The notes under the pieces were generated by a model, which searched no databases, was not told the DNA's origin, and saw only the letters and a program-made list of their open reading frames with translations. A DNA stretch of 64,000 bases from an uncultured Lachnospiraceae bacterium (GTDB lineage Bacteria > Bacillota > Clostridia > Lachnospirales > Lachnospiraceae), in the NCBI GenBank assembly GCA_910589075.1, contig CAJUSK010000028.1, positions 62,001 through 126,000 of the forward strand, in the 5' to 3' direction. Positions 36,943 through 45,987 of this stretch are shown one piece after another (position 1 is the stretch's first letter; each line of letters begins with the position of its first letter). A program made the translations under genes and the position numbers.

Positions 36943-38903
36943 AGAAAAAGATTCAGCAAAAATTAAATAACATATGTTATAAAAAATATCTCAAGGAAAG
37001 AATACGACAGGAAGATGCCTATAGGCAGTGGTATCTGCGCAATGAAAACTGGAAACGGGCAAAGTATCCTGAGCCGGATCCGGAGATTGTCCTGTTTGCG
37101 GACCGCCGCGGCGTTGTGGAGGAACAGGCGGCGGGACTGGTGACGGCCTTTTTCCGGGAGCATCCGTGGGTCAGGATTGCCTATGGGGATGAAGACTGCG
37201 TGGACCGGGAGGGCAGACGGTATGCTCCCTGGTTTAAACCGGACTGGTCGCCGGATACATTGGAAAGTTTTTCTTATTTCGGGCATTTTTTTGCGGTACA
37301 CAGAAGTCTGCTGGAGGAGCTGGATCCGGATGTGTGGCAGCCCTGTCTTGACGACTGTGATGCAGAGGCATGTCATAGGCTGTTGCTGGCGCTGACAAAA
37401 AAGGTGACAGATACGGCATGGATTCCGGCAAACGGAGAGAAGAAAGCCATTGCTTCTATTGATAAGGTGCTGATTCACATGAAGCGGGAGCGTCTGGATG
37501 AAACGGAAGAAGCCATAGAGGATCAGGGGCCGGCAGAAGGGGCGCGGATGCCTGCGGCGCCCTGCGGCGCTGTGGTATCTGCAGTGATTCCTTCCAAAGA
37601 CAATCCGGGCGTGCTGGAAGTGTGCATTTCCGGTCTGCGTGAGAAAACCGCTCTTTCTGTGCCGGTTCCCGGCGGGGATGCGGGCGGCGTTTGGTCCGGA
37701 GCGGACAGTGAGGACCTCAGACTGGAAATCATAGTGGTGGATAATGGAAGCAGCCCGGAGAACCGGGCTATCATAGAAGAGATGGCCCGTCGGTATGACT
37801 TTCAGTATCTGTATGAGCCGATGCCATTTAATTTTTCCAGGATGTGTAATCTGGGTGCAGAGCGGGCAGCGGGCAGTTTTTTACTGCTGCTCAACGATGA
37901 TATGGAAATCATCGAACCTCTGTGGCTGTTGCGGCTGCTGGAAAGAGCGCGCCTTCCCCATGCGGGGGCGGTGGGAGCCAAGCTGCTCTATCCGGACAGC
38001 GATCTGATCCAGCATGTGGGGATTACCAATCTGAAGGTGGGGCCTGCCCACAAACTGCTCAAGATGCATGACGAAAAATCTTATTATCATGGTCAGAACA
38101 GGCATATGTATGATATGATAGGAGTAACGGCGGCTTGTCTTCTGGTGGAAATGCGGAAATATGAGGAAGCAGGCGGGCTGTATGAGGGAATGGCCGTTGC
38201 CTATAATGACGTGGATCTTTGTTTTGCCCTGTATGAATTGGGGTATTATAATATATTGAGAAACGATGTGGTGTTGTTCCATCATGAATCTCTGAGCCGG
38301 GGGGATGATAATCTGTCCGATGAAAAATGGGTACGGCTGTTACAGGAAAAAGAAATCCTGTATGAGCGGCATCCTTCCCTGCGGGGATACGATCCCTTTT
38401 ACAGCAGGAATCTGGCGGGGATTTCCAATATCTACAATGCTGACTTCATGTATGAGTTTGAAATGGGAAATTGCTATGTGAAGGTGAAGCCCTGGAAAAA
38501 TCCGGAACCGTTGCAATGGAAAAACGAGTGCCTGATTGTAAATCTGGAACATGGCCGGTTGGAAAGAAAGCTGGAACTGACAGACCGGGACGAAGTGTAC
38601 TGGATCGAAGGCTGGTCCTATGTGCTGGGAATGGATAACTGCCGTTACCGGCGCAGCATCCTGTTGCAGGGTGAAAAAGGCGGTATCTATGAGGCCGAGG
38701 TGATGAGCCGGTATCGCAAGGATGTGACGGCGGTTCTGCCCGGCCAGGTAAATGTGGATCTGGCAGGTTTTGTATGCAGGATACCTGCCGGCGCTCTGCC
38801 GGCGGATACGTATACCATTTCCATGCTGGCAAAAGACCAGTGCTCCAATCAAAAGCTGTATCGGAAGACAGACAGGAGTTTTACGCTCCGGGAGAAGGTA
38901 TGA
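36927..38903 (+). CDS. GT2 glycosyltransferase with a truncated N-terminal GT domain and C-terminal beta domain
   Basis: 658 residues. Residues 50-190 contain only the acceptor half of a GT2 domain (AYGDEDCVD, FKPDWSPDTLESFSYFGHFF) and lack the nucleotide-binding start. Residues 215-470 are a complete GT2 domain: SAVIPSKDN, VVDNGSS and LLLLNDD with NDD at 323-325, and VAYNDVDLCFAL. Residues 530-658 are beta-rich and resemble the tail of the preceding protein. Probably a processive or rhamnosyltransferase-like enzyme of the exported chain. Overlaps neighbours on both sides (16 and 4 bases). Confidence 0.82.
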   Translation: MVRKIKKKIQQKLNNICYKKYLKERIRQEDAYRQWYLRNENWKRAKYPEPDPEIVLFADRRGVVEEQAAGLVTAFFREHPWVRIAYGDEDCVDREGRRYAPWFKPDWSPDTLESFSYFGHFFAVHRSLLEELDPDVWQPCLDDCDAEACHRLLLALTKKVTDTAWIPANGEKKAIASIDKVLIHMKRERLDETEEAIEDQGPAEGARMPAAPCGAVVSAVIPSKDNPGVLEVCISGLREKTALSVPVPGGDAGGVWSGADSEDLRLEIIVVDNGSSPENRAIIEEMARRYDFQYLYEPMPFNFSRMCNLGAERAAGSFLLLLNDDMEIIEPLWLLRLLERARLPHAGAVGAKLLYPDSDLIQHVGITNLKVGPAHKLLKMHDEKSYYHGQNRHMYDMIGVTAACLLVEMRKYEEAGGLYEGMAVAYNDVDLCFALYELGYYNILRNDVVLFHHESLSRGDDNLSDEKWVRLLQEKEILYERHPSLRGYDPFYSRNLAGISNIYNADFMYEFEMGNCYVKVKPWKNPEPLQWKNECLIVNLEHGRLERKLELTDRDEVYWIEGWSYVLGMDNCRYRRSILLQGEKGGIYEAEVMSRYRKDVTAVLPGQVNVDLAGFVCRIPAGALPADTYTISMLAKDQCSNQKLYRKTDRSFTLREKV

Positions 38904-40891
38904 ACAGAACAGAGCAGGAAAATCAGACGGAAGAATTGCTTGCGTACTACCGTCTGGCGTATGAGAAAGAAAAAGAGAAAAACACGCTGCTTGCAGCCAG
39001 ACTGGCCGAGGCCAGGGAAAAAGCCGAAGATCTGGATTTTAAGCTGAAACGGATTAAGAATAATCCTGTATGGAAGGCGACAAAACCGCTGCGAAGCGTT
39101 ATGCACTGGATGATCCGTATGAAAGACCGGATTGTCCGGCTGGGCAGCCCCAGGGGGATTGCCCGGAAAATAAAGAGCAAACTCATAGAACGAAAAGCCC
39201 GGCATCTGCATGGAAAAGCCAGCTTTCCTTCCAAAGAGGAGCGGGATGCCATGCGCAACACGGTGTTCCCCAGGGATATTACATTCAGTATTCTTGTGCC
39301 GTTGTACAATACGCCCAGGCGGTTTCTGACAGAGATGCTTGATTCTGTCAAAGCCCAGACCTATGAAAAATGGGAATTGTGCCTGGCGGACGGATCCGAT
39401 GGGCAACATGGTTATGTGGGCGATCTGTGCCGGCGGTACAGCGCGGAGGATCCCCGCATTGTATATAAGAAGCTGGAGAAAAACGAAGGGATTTCGGGAA
39501 ATACAAACGAGTGTTATCGTATGGCTACGGGACAGTATATTGCCCTGTTTGACCATGACGATATTCTGCATCCCAGCGTATTGTTTGCTTATATGCAGGC
39601 CATCTGTGACCAGGATGCGGATTATATTTACTGTGACGAGGCCACCTTTAAAAATGGCAACATTGACAATATGATTACGCTGCACTTTAAACCGGATTAT
39701 GCCATTGACAATCTGCGTGCAAACAATTATATCTGTCATTTCAGTGCGTTTTCCAGAGAACTGCTGGAGGGGACGGAGCTGTTCCGCTCCGAGTTTGACG
39801 GCAGCCAGGACCATGATATGATTTTGCGGCTGACCACCAGGGCAAGGAACGTAGTCCATGTGCCCCGGCTTTTATATTACTGGCGTTCCCATAAAGCCAG
39901 CGTGGCATCGGATATCAGCGCCAAGCTGTACTGTATTGAATCCGCCAGAGGGGCTGTGGCCGATCATTTGCGTACTTGCGGCATGGATCATTTTGAAATT
40001 ACCAGCACAAGGGCTTTTGAGACAATTTTCCGCATTCAGTATCAGTTGACCGGTTTCCCCAAAGTGTCCATTCTCATTGCCAATAAGGATCATTATGAGG
40101 ATCTGAGCCGGTGTGTTTCTTCTATACTGGATGAATCCACCTATGAAAATTATGAAATTATCATTGTGGAAAATAACAGCACATCTCAGGAAATACGTGC
40201 CTATTACGAGGAAATCGGAAAACATCCCAGAGTCCGCGTGGTTACGTATGAAGGAGAATTCAATTATTCCCGCATCAACAATTACGGCGCTTCCTTTGCG
40301 GAAGGGGAGTTTTTGCTGCTGCTCAATAATGACACACAGGTGATTACCGTCAACTGGATAGAAGAGCTGTTGATGTATGGCCAGCGCCGGGATGTGGGAG
40401 CGGTAGGTGCCAAACTGTATTATGGGGATAAAACCATTCAGCATGCGGGAATCGTACTGGGACTGGGGGCCCACCGCACGGCCGGTCATACCCATTATAA
40501 GGTAAATATAGAAAATGTGGGGTATATGGGCAGACTTTGCTATGCACAGGATGTATCCGCCGTAACAGGCGCCTGCCTGCTGGTCAGGAAGGAATGGTAT
40601 GATCGCCTGGGCGGCCTGGATGAATCGTTTGCGGTGGCGCTGAATGATGTGGATTTCTGTCTGCGACTGCGGGATATGGGGCTTTTGAATGTGTTTACCC
40701 CCTTTGCAGAGCTGTATCACTATGAATCCAAGTCCAGGGGACTGGATGATTCCGATGAACGGGCAAGGCGGTATAATGAGGAATCTGCCCGGTTTCGGCA
40801 GAAATGGAAAGCGGTGCTGGAAGCGGGGGATCCATACTATAATCCCAATTTTTCTCTGGACAGAAGTGATTTCAGCCTGCGCCTGCCATAG
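38900..40891 (+). CDS. two-domain GT2 glycosyltransferase with N-terminal coiled coil
   Basis: 663 residues from ATG 38900 (ATGA overlap). Residues 1-60 are Glu/Lys-rich and likely coiled coil. GT2 domain 1 (130-370): SILVPLYNTP, GISGNTNE, FDHDD with D218/D220/D221, and SQDHDMILRL. GT2 domain 2 (390-640): SILIANKDHYEDL, EFNYSRINNYGA, LLLLNNDT (D478) and VALNDVDFCLRL. Two catalytic sites suggest it makes a disaccharide repeat of the chain, as with other tandem GT2 enzymes linked to ABC-exported rhamnans. 145 bases without a gene follow. Confidence 0.88.
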   Translation: MNRTEQENQTEELLAYYRLAYEKEKEKNTLLAARLAEAREKAEDLDFKLKRIKNNPVWKATKPLRSVMHWMIRMKDRIVRLGSPRGIARKIKSKLIERKARHLHGKASFPSKEERDAMRNTVFPRDITFSILVPLYNTPRRFLTEMLDSVKAQTYEKWELCLADGSDGQHGYVGDLCRRYSAEDPRIVYKKLEKNEGISGNTNECYRMATGQYIALFDHDDILHPSVLFAYMQAICDQDADYIYCDEATFKNGNIDNMITLHFKPDYAIDNLRANNYICHFSAFSRELLEGTELFRSEFDGSQDHDMILRLTTRARNVVHVPRLLYYWRSHKASVASDISAKLYCIESARGAVADHLRTCGMDHFEITSTRAFETIFRIQYQLTGFPKVSILIANKDHYEDLSRCVSSILDESTYENYEIIIVENNSTSQEIRAYYEEIGKHPRVRVVTYEGEFNYSRINNYGASFAEGEFLLLLNNDTQVITVNWIEELLMYGQRRDVGAVGAKLYYGDKTIQHAGIVLGLGAHRTAGHTHYKVNIENVGYMGRLCYAQDVSAVTGACLLVRKEWYDRLGGLDESFAVALNDVDFCLRLRDMGLLNVFTPFAELYHYESKSRGLDDSDERARRYNEESARFRQKWKAVLEAGDPYYNPNFSLDRSDFSLRLP

Positions 40892-41035
40892 GAGCGTAAG
40901 GGAGAAGGTGCCATGGCAGCTATGGGAGAGATAAAAGGTTATGATACCGGCAGGGAATTTGACAGCATGTGAATGGGCCGCAGACCGGAATGATCATACA
41001 ATGCAAAATTTTAAGAACAAACAGGAGGTAGGGCA

Positions 41036-42769
41036 ATGAGTTACAAGGAGGAGTTACAATTCTGGTTGGAGGATTCTTATTTTGATGAAGAAACCAAACA
41101 GGAACTGCGGGAAATCCAGGACAATGAAGCGGAAGCAGAGGATCGTTTCTATAAGGAGCTGGAGTTCGGTACAGGGGGACTGCGGGGTGTAATCGGCGCA
41201 GGCACAAACCGTATGAATATCTATACGGTCAGGAAAGCGACCCAGGGCCTTGCAAATTATATTTTGAAGAAGGGCGGCAAAGAGAAGGGAATTGCTATTG
41301 CATATGATTCCAGGCTGATGTCTCCTGAATTTGCTGATGAAGCGGCATTGTGTATGGCAGCCAATGGGATCAAGGCATATGTGTTTGAATCCCTGCGTCC
41401 CACACCGGAACTTTCTTTCGCGCTCAGGAAGCTGGGCTGCATTTCCGGTATCGTGGTGACTGCCAGCCATAACCCGCCGGAATACAACGGTTACAAAGTA
41501 TACTGGGAGGACGGCGCTCAGGTGGCCGCACCCAGAGACGGGGAGATCATTGCCGAGGTCAAGGCTGTGACCGATTATCATACGGTAAAGACGATGGATA
41601 AGGCGAAGGCAGAGGCAGAAGGCCTTTATGTATCCATTGGACAGGAGATTGACGATGCGTACATGGTGGAACTGAAAAAACAGATTATCCATCCGGAAGT
41701 CATTGAAGAGATGGCAGACGATATCCGTATCGTGTATACACCATTCCATGGCACCGGCAATATTCCGGTAAGACGCATTTTGTCAGAACTGGGCTTTAAA
41801 CATGTGTATGTGGTGCCGGAGCAGGAGCTGCCGGATCCCGAATTTACCACACTGGACTACCCCAATCCGGAAGACCCCAAGGCATTTACCCTGGCGCTCA
41901 AACTGGCAAAGGAAAAAGATGCGGATATTGTGCTGGCTACCGATCCGGATGCAGACCGTCTGGGTATTTATGCGAAGGATACAAAAACAGGAGAATACGT
42001 TCCCTTCACAGGAAATATGTCCGGTATGCTGATTGCAGAGTATATTCTGAGAGAACGCACGGCAGTGGGAACAATGCCGGAGAATCCTGCACTGGTGACA
42101 ACCATTGTAACGACCAATATGGCAAAAGCCATTTCCGATGAATACAAGGTAAAATGTATTGAAGTGCTGACAGGGTTCAAATATATCGGCGAGCAGATTA
42201 AATTGTTTGAACAGACCGGCTGCAACAACTATGTATTTGGTCTGGAAGAGAGCTATGGCTGCCTGGCAGGTACCCATGCAAGGGACAAGGATGCCATTGT
42301 TGCCGTTATGTGCCTGTGTGAAGCAGCGGCATGGTGCAAGAAGCATGGCATTACTCTCTGGGATCAGATGCTGAAACTGTATGAACAGTTCGGATACTAT
42401 AAAGAGAGTCAGTATGCGATTACGCTCAAAGGCATCGACGGTTCCAGACAGATTGCCGAGATTATGGATCGTCTGCGCAGCAATCCGCCCAAAGAATTCG
42501 GAGAACTGAAAGTGACAAAACTGCGTGATTACGCAAATGATGTGGTAACAGACATGGCTACGGGCGAGAAATCGGGAACGGGCCTGCCCAAATCCAACGT
42601 GCTGTACTTTGATCTGACCAATGACTCCTGGTGCTGTGCAAGACCTTCCGGAACAGAACCCAAGATTAAGTTCTACATGGGCGTTAAGGGAGAGAACCTT
42701 GAAGATGCGCAGGCCAGAGTGGAGGCTTTGACCGAAGAACTGAAAAAGAAACTGGATGAAGGAAAATAA
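41036..42769 (+). CDS. phosphoglucomutase/phosphomannomutase (alpha-D-phosphohexomutase)
   Basis: 577 residues, AGGAGG 9 bases before ATG. TASHNPPEYNGYK holds the phosphoserine (Ser144); DPDADR at 303-308 is the Mg site; GLEESYG is the sugar-binding loop; RPSGTEPK binds phosphate. The length and FGTGGLRGVIG fit the bacterial PgcA/phosphoglucomutase type. It interconverts glucose-6-phosphate and glucose-1-phosphate, feeding rfbA and UDP-glucose. Mannose substrate cannot be excluded. Confidence 0.93.
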   Translation: MSYKEELQFWLEDSYFDEETKQELREIQDNEAEAEDRFYKELEFGTGGLRGVIGAGTNRMNIYTVRKATQGLANYILKKGGKEKGIAIAYDSRLMSPEFADEAALCMAANGIKAYVFESLRPTPELSFALRKLGCISGIVVTASHNPPEYNGYKVYWEDGAQVAAPRDGEIIAEVKAVTDYHTVKTMDKAKAEAEGLYVSIGQEIDDAYMVELKKQIIHPEVIEEMADDIRIVYTPFHGTGNIPVRRILSELGFKHVYVVPEQELPDPEFTTLDYPNPEDPKAFTLALKLAKEKDADIVLATDPDADRLGIYAKDTKTGEYVPFTGNMSGMLIAEYILRERTAVGTMPENPALVTTIVTTNMAKAISDEYKVKCIEVLTGFKYIGEQIKLFEQTGCNNYVFGLEESYGCLAGTHARDKDAIVAVMCLCEAAAWCKKHGITLWDQMLKLYEQFGYYKESQYAITLKGIDGSRQIAEIMDRLRSNPPKEFGELKVTKLRDYANDVVTDMATGEKSGTGLPKSNVLYFDLTNDSWCCARPSGTEPKIKFYMGVKGENLEDAQARVEALTEELKKKLDEGK

Positions 42770-42781
42770 AGAAAAAATCGT

Positions 42782-43210
42782 ATGAAAAAATTAGTGGATC
42801 AGATTTTAAAATTCGGTGTAGTGGGGTTTCTGGCTTTTTTTATCGACTTTGGTATTTTTAAGCTGCTTTCCGGCGTATTCGGTGTCCATTACCTGGTGGC
42901 AAACTTTTTCGGCTTTACGATTTCGCTTATCTTTAATTACATTGCCAGCATGACCTTTGTTTTCGAACGGAAGGAAAATGCAGACAAACGGGCGGAATTT
43001 GTGATTTTCACTGTGCTCAGCGTGATCGGGCTGTTTTTGAATGAGTGGATTATCTATCTCTGCATCGAGGGTGTTTATCTGAAAATTCCTTATCTTTTGG
43101 AGAATATGAGCAGACAGTGGGCGGAAACTTTTGGAAAAATTGTTGCCACGGGTATCGTTATGGTTTATAATTTCATAACGAGAAAAATTTTCCTGGAAAA
43201 GAAAGCGTAA
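42782..43210 (+). CDS. GtrA family membrane protein
   Basis: 142 residues with four helices. KFGVVGFLAFFIDFGIFKLL and the NFFGFTISLIFNYIASMTFVF stretch are GtrA signatures. GtrA proteins are thought to flip undecaprenyl-phosphate-linked sugars for GtrB/GtrC-type glycosylation. The start has a weak AAAGAAAAA leader, 12 bases after the mutase stop, so translation may be coupled. It may serve the DPM-like enzymes at 1474 and 16276 and the GtrII-like protein at 21765. Confidence 0.87.
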   Translation: MKKLVDQILKFGVVGFLAFFIDFGIFKLLSGVFGVHYLVANFFGFTISLIFNYIASMTFVFERKENADKRAEFVIFTVLSVIGLFLNEWIIYLCIEGVYLKIPYLLENMSRQWAETFGKIVATGIVMVYNFITRKIFLEKKA

Positions 43211-43214
43211 CGGG

Positions 43215-43946
43215 ATGAGGGAAAGACAAAAAAAGTACAGGCATGAATACAAGTACCTGATCGATGAACGGGACAGGGCCCTTTTATACCAGCGTTTGAA
43301 AAATCTGATTCCACTGGATACCAACGCGGGTGAAGAGGGACATTACTGGATACGCAGTGTTTATTTTGACGATTACAGGAACAGTTGTTTTTATCAGAAT
43401 GAAGACGGTATCAATGAACGCGCAAAGTATCGGATCCGGATCTATAACGTATCGGATCGGAGTATAAAACTGGAACGGAAAAGCAAAAAAAACGGTATGA
43501 CGCTGAAGGAGTCGGCCACACTCTCGCGTGCGCAGTGTGAGCAGATCCTTCGGGGGATACCGTTTTCGCCGGATGAACAGGGAGGCGATGCATGCCCCCT
43601 GGTGCTGCGGCAGTTTATGACACTGATGCACAGCCGGGGAATGCGTGCCAAGACCATTGTGGAGTATGAACGAATTCCCTTTGTGTATCCTGCTGGCAAT
43701 GTGCGTATTACCTTTGACCGGAATATAACCTCTTCTCTTCAGATTGACCGTTTTTTTGAAAAGGACAACCTGCGTTATCCGATTCTGCCCAGAGGGCAGC
43801 AGCTTCTGGAAGTGAAGTTCGACGAATATTTCCCCGGATTTATCCGGGAAAGGCTGGAGACCGGAAGGCTGAGGCAGATTAGTTTCTCCAAATATTATTT
43901 AAGCAGAAAATATACAGTTTCCTGCGCAGGAGGTAGGTTAAGATGA
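43215..43946 (+). CDS. VTC-domain polyphosphate polymerase family protein
   Basis: 243 residues. HEYKYLI, SVYFDDYRNSCFYQ, AKYRIRIYN, IKLERKSKKNGM, KTIVEYERIPF, VRITFDRNI and LLEVKFDEYFP are the alternating Lys/Arg and acidic strands of the triphosphate-tunnel (VTC) fold. In yeast Vtc4 this domain makes polyphosphate; bacterial copies commonly sit with DUF4956 and CotH genes. Here the DUF4956 gene overlaps by 4 bases. Whether it makes polyphosphate or transfers phosphate in the envelope is not known. Confidence 0.88.
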   Translation: MRERQKKYRHEYKYLIDERDRALLYQRLKNLIPLDTNAGEEGHYWIRSVYFDDYRNSCFYQNEDGINERAKYRIRIYNVSDRSIKLERKSKKNGMTLKESATLSRAQCEQILRGIPFSPDEQGGDACPLVLRQFMTLMHSRGMRAKTIVEYERIPFVYPAGNVRITFDRNITSSLQIDRFFEKDNLRYPILPRGQQLLEVKFDEYFPGFIRERLETGRLRQISFSKYYLSRKYTVSCAGGRLR

Positions 43947-44620
43947 GTAGTTTCAGAGACATAATCAAGAAATCTGTACTGGAGAGCTTTACCGGCAGCA
44001 GCATAACCACGATGACCGTATGCGTCACCCTGGGAATTACTGTGATTCTGGCATTGTATATTTTTGTAGTGTATTATCTGTCTTCAAAAAAGACATTCTA
44101 TAATAAGACATTCAATGTATCACTGGCTGCCATAGCTGTCATTACTGCTGCTATTATTCTGGCTATGCAGTCGAATCTGGCAATTTCACTGGGCATGGTA
44201 GGCGCCCTTTCCATTGTCCGTTTTCGTACGGCTGTGAAAGACCCCAAGGATCTGGTCTTTCTGTTCTGGTCCATCAGTGTGGGCATTATCTGTGGCGCAG
44301 GCATTTATGAAATTGCGGTGATTTCTTCACTGCTTGTGACAATCGGGCTGTTTGCGCTGGAGTTGACGCCTGTGGGAAATGCCAGCGGGATTCTGGTGGT
44401 GAACTGCAGTGCACTGGAACAGGAAAAACAGATTATGGATATTGTAAAGGCGGGCAGCAGGAAGCCTTCCGTGAAATCCAGAAATGCTTCTGTGGCAGGC
44501 GTGGATTTTGTCATTGAGTGCAGGATAAAAGAGCCTTCTGAGATGCTACAAAAACTGCAGGCGTTGGATGGCGTGACAGGAGTGGCATTGATGGAACATG
44601 ATGGAGAAGTTAACTTCTGA
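43943..44620 (+). CDS. DUF4956 membrane protein
   Basis: 225 residues: four helices (about 25-150) and a cytoplasmic ferredoxin-like tail. LGMVGALSIVRFRTAVKDPKDLVFLFWSI is the family signature. ATGA overlap with the VTC gene, the usual pair. AGGAGG at 43928-43933 serves the ATG. The function is not established; a channel or partner for the VTC enzyme is plausible. Confidence 0.87.
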   Translation: MSSFRDIIKKSVLESFTGSSITTMTVCVTLGITVILALYIFVVYYLSSKKTFYNKTFNVSLAAIAVITAAIILAMQSNLAISLGMVGALSIVRFRTAVKDPKDLVFLFWSISVGIICGAGIYEIAVISSLLVTIGLFALELTPVGNASGILVVNCSALEQEKQIMDIVKAGSRKPSVKSRNASVAGVDFVIECRIKEPSEMLQKLQALDGVTGVALMEHDGEVNF

Positions 44621-44641
44621 TTTCATATTTAGTGAACTTTG

Positions 44642-44673
44642 AAATTGGATTCTGCGTTCGCAGAATCCAATTT
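44642..44673 (+). terminator. perfect 15-bp hairpin after the DUF4956 gene
   Basis: AAATTGGATTCTGCG (44642-44656) pairs perfectly with 44659-44673, ending in ATTTGTTT. Likely terminates the pgm-GtrA-VTC-DUF4956 unit; the next gene may start anew or by read-through. Confidence 0.75.
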
Positions 44674-44694
44674 GTTTGCAGGATGGAGGAAAGC

Positions 44695-45975
44695 ATGGCA
44701 AAGACGGTCAGTATGTCCAATTTGAAAAAAGCATACCGGTATTGCAGAAAAAATGGCGTTCTTCCAACCTTTTATGCGGCGCTGGAACGGATCCAGGACC
44801 GGAATATGCATTATGAAAAAAGAATTATTACGGAAGAAGAATTGGAGGCGCAAAAGCAGCGGGTGTGGGAAGAGGCAGAATGTTTCAGCATCCTTGTGCC
44901 TGCTTATGAGACAAAATTGCAGCATTTTCATGAGATGATTGATTCTGTCCTGACGCAGACCTATGAGCGGTTTGAACTGATTATTGCCGATGCCAGCCCT
45001 TCGGATAAACTGTCAGAAGAATTGCAATACTATAATGACAGCCGGATCCGGTATTTGAAACTGCCGGAGAACAGAGGGATTTCAGGAAACACCAACGCCG
45101 CGTTGGAGGCGGCGACAGGCAGCTATATTGCTCTGCTGGATCACGATGATACATTAGAACAGGATGCGCTGTACCGCATGATGGAAGCCGTGTGGGAGGG
45201 CAGAACAAAGCGTGGGACAGCGCCTTCCCTGCTTTATTCGGATGAAGATAAGTGTGACGGGGATATGACCTGTTTCTATGAACCGCATATAAAAGGTGGA
45301 TTTAACCTGGACTTGCTGTTGAGTAACCACTATATCTGCCATTTTCTGGTGATGGAAGCAAAACTCATGAAAGACCTGTGCCTGCGTGGGGAATACGACG
45401 GGGCCCAGGACCATGATCTGGTGCTGCGGGCTGCCGGGGTGCTGCGGGAGGAACAGATTGTCCATATACCTCATATTTTATACCATTGGCGGTGCCATAC
45501 CGGCTCCACGGCGGAAAATCCTGACAGCAAGCTGTATGCCTACGAAGCAGGACGCCGGGCAGTGGCGGATTTCTGCCGGCAGCAGGGCTGGAATGTCCAT
45601 GTGACCCATACGGAACATCTGGGTTTTTTCCGGGTGGAATATGAACGGGATATTTTCAGGCAGCGCACGGATTTGGCTGCCGTTGGCGGCAGGATACTCT
45701 GCCGGGGCAGAATTGCAGGCGGCGCTTATGGCGAAGACGGAAAGATTTTGTATGAGGGACTGCCTGGACATTTCAGCGGTTATATGCACCGGGCCGTTCT
45801 GCAGCAGGATGTGGCTGCCGTGGATTTGCGCTGTTGCAGAGTACGGGATGAATTGCTTCCTCTGCTGGAGAGAATCAGAAAAGAAGAGACACAGCCGGAA
45901 GCGGCGGCGCTCCGTTTCGGCAGGGAAGTGGCCGGCATGGGGTATCGGATACTGTGGGATCCGTTTATGAAGTGA
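44695..45975 (+). CDS. GT2 glycosyltransferase with a shrunken second GT domain
   Basis: 426 residues from ATG 44695 (GGAGG upstream; longer frames run into the terminator). Residues 85-310 form a full GT2 domain: FSILVPAYETK, ENRGISGNTNAALEAA, LLDHDD (D149, D151, D152), and AQDHDLVLRAAG. Residues 320-400 (AVGGRILCRG, HFSGYMHRAVLQQDVAAVD) align by eye with the back half of domain 2 of the 38900 protein, without its nucleotide-binding half. It appears to derive from a tandem GT2 enzyme that lost part of its second domain. Confidence 0.85.
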   Translation: MAKTVSMSNLKKAYRYCRKNGVLPTFYAALERIQDRNMHYEKRIITEEELEAQKQRVWEEAECFSILVPAYETKLQHFHEMIDSVLTQTYERFELIIADASPSDKLSEELQYYNDSRIRYLKLPENRGISGNTNAALEAATGSYIALLDHDDTLEQDALYRMMEAVWEGRTKRGTAPSLLYSDEDKCDGDMTCFYEPHIKGGFNLDLLLSNHYICHFLVMEAKLMKDLCLRGEYDGAQDHDLVLRAAGVLREEQIVHIPHILYHWRCHTGSTAENPDSKLYAYEAGRRAVADFCRQQGWNVHVTHTEHLGFFRVEYERDIFRQRTDLAAVGGRILCRGRIAGGAYGEDGKILYEGLPGHFSGYMHRAVLQQDVAAVDLRCCRVRDELLPLLERIRKEETQPEAAALRFGREVAGMGYRILWDPFMK

Positions 45976-45987
45976 CAGGGAGCGGCA

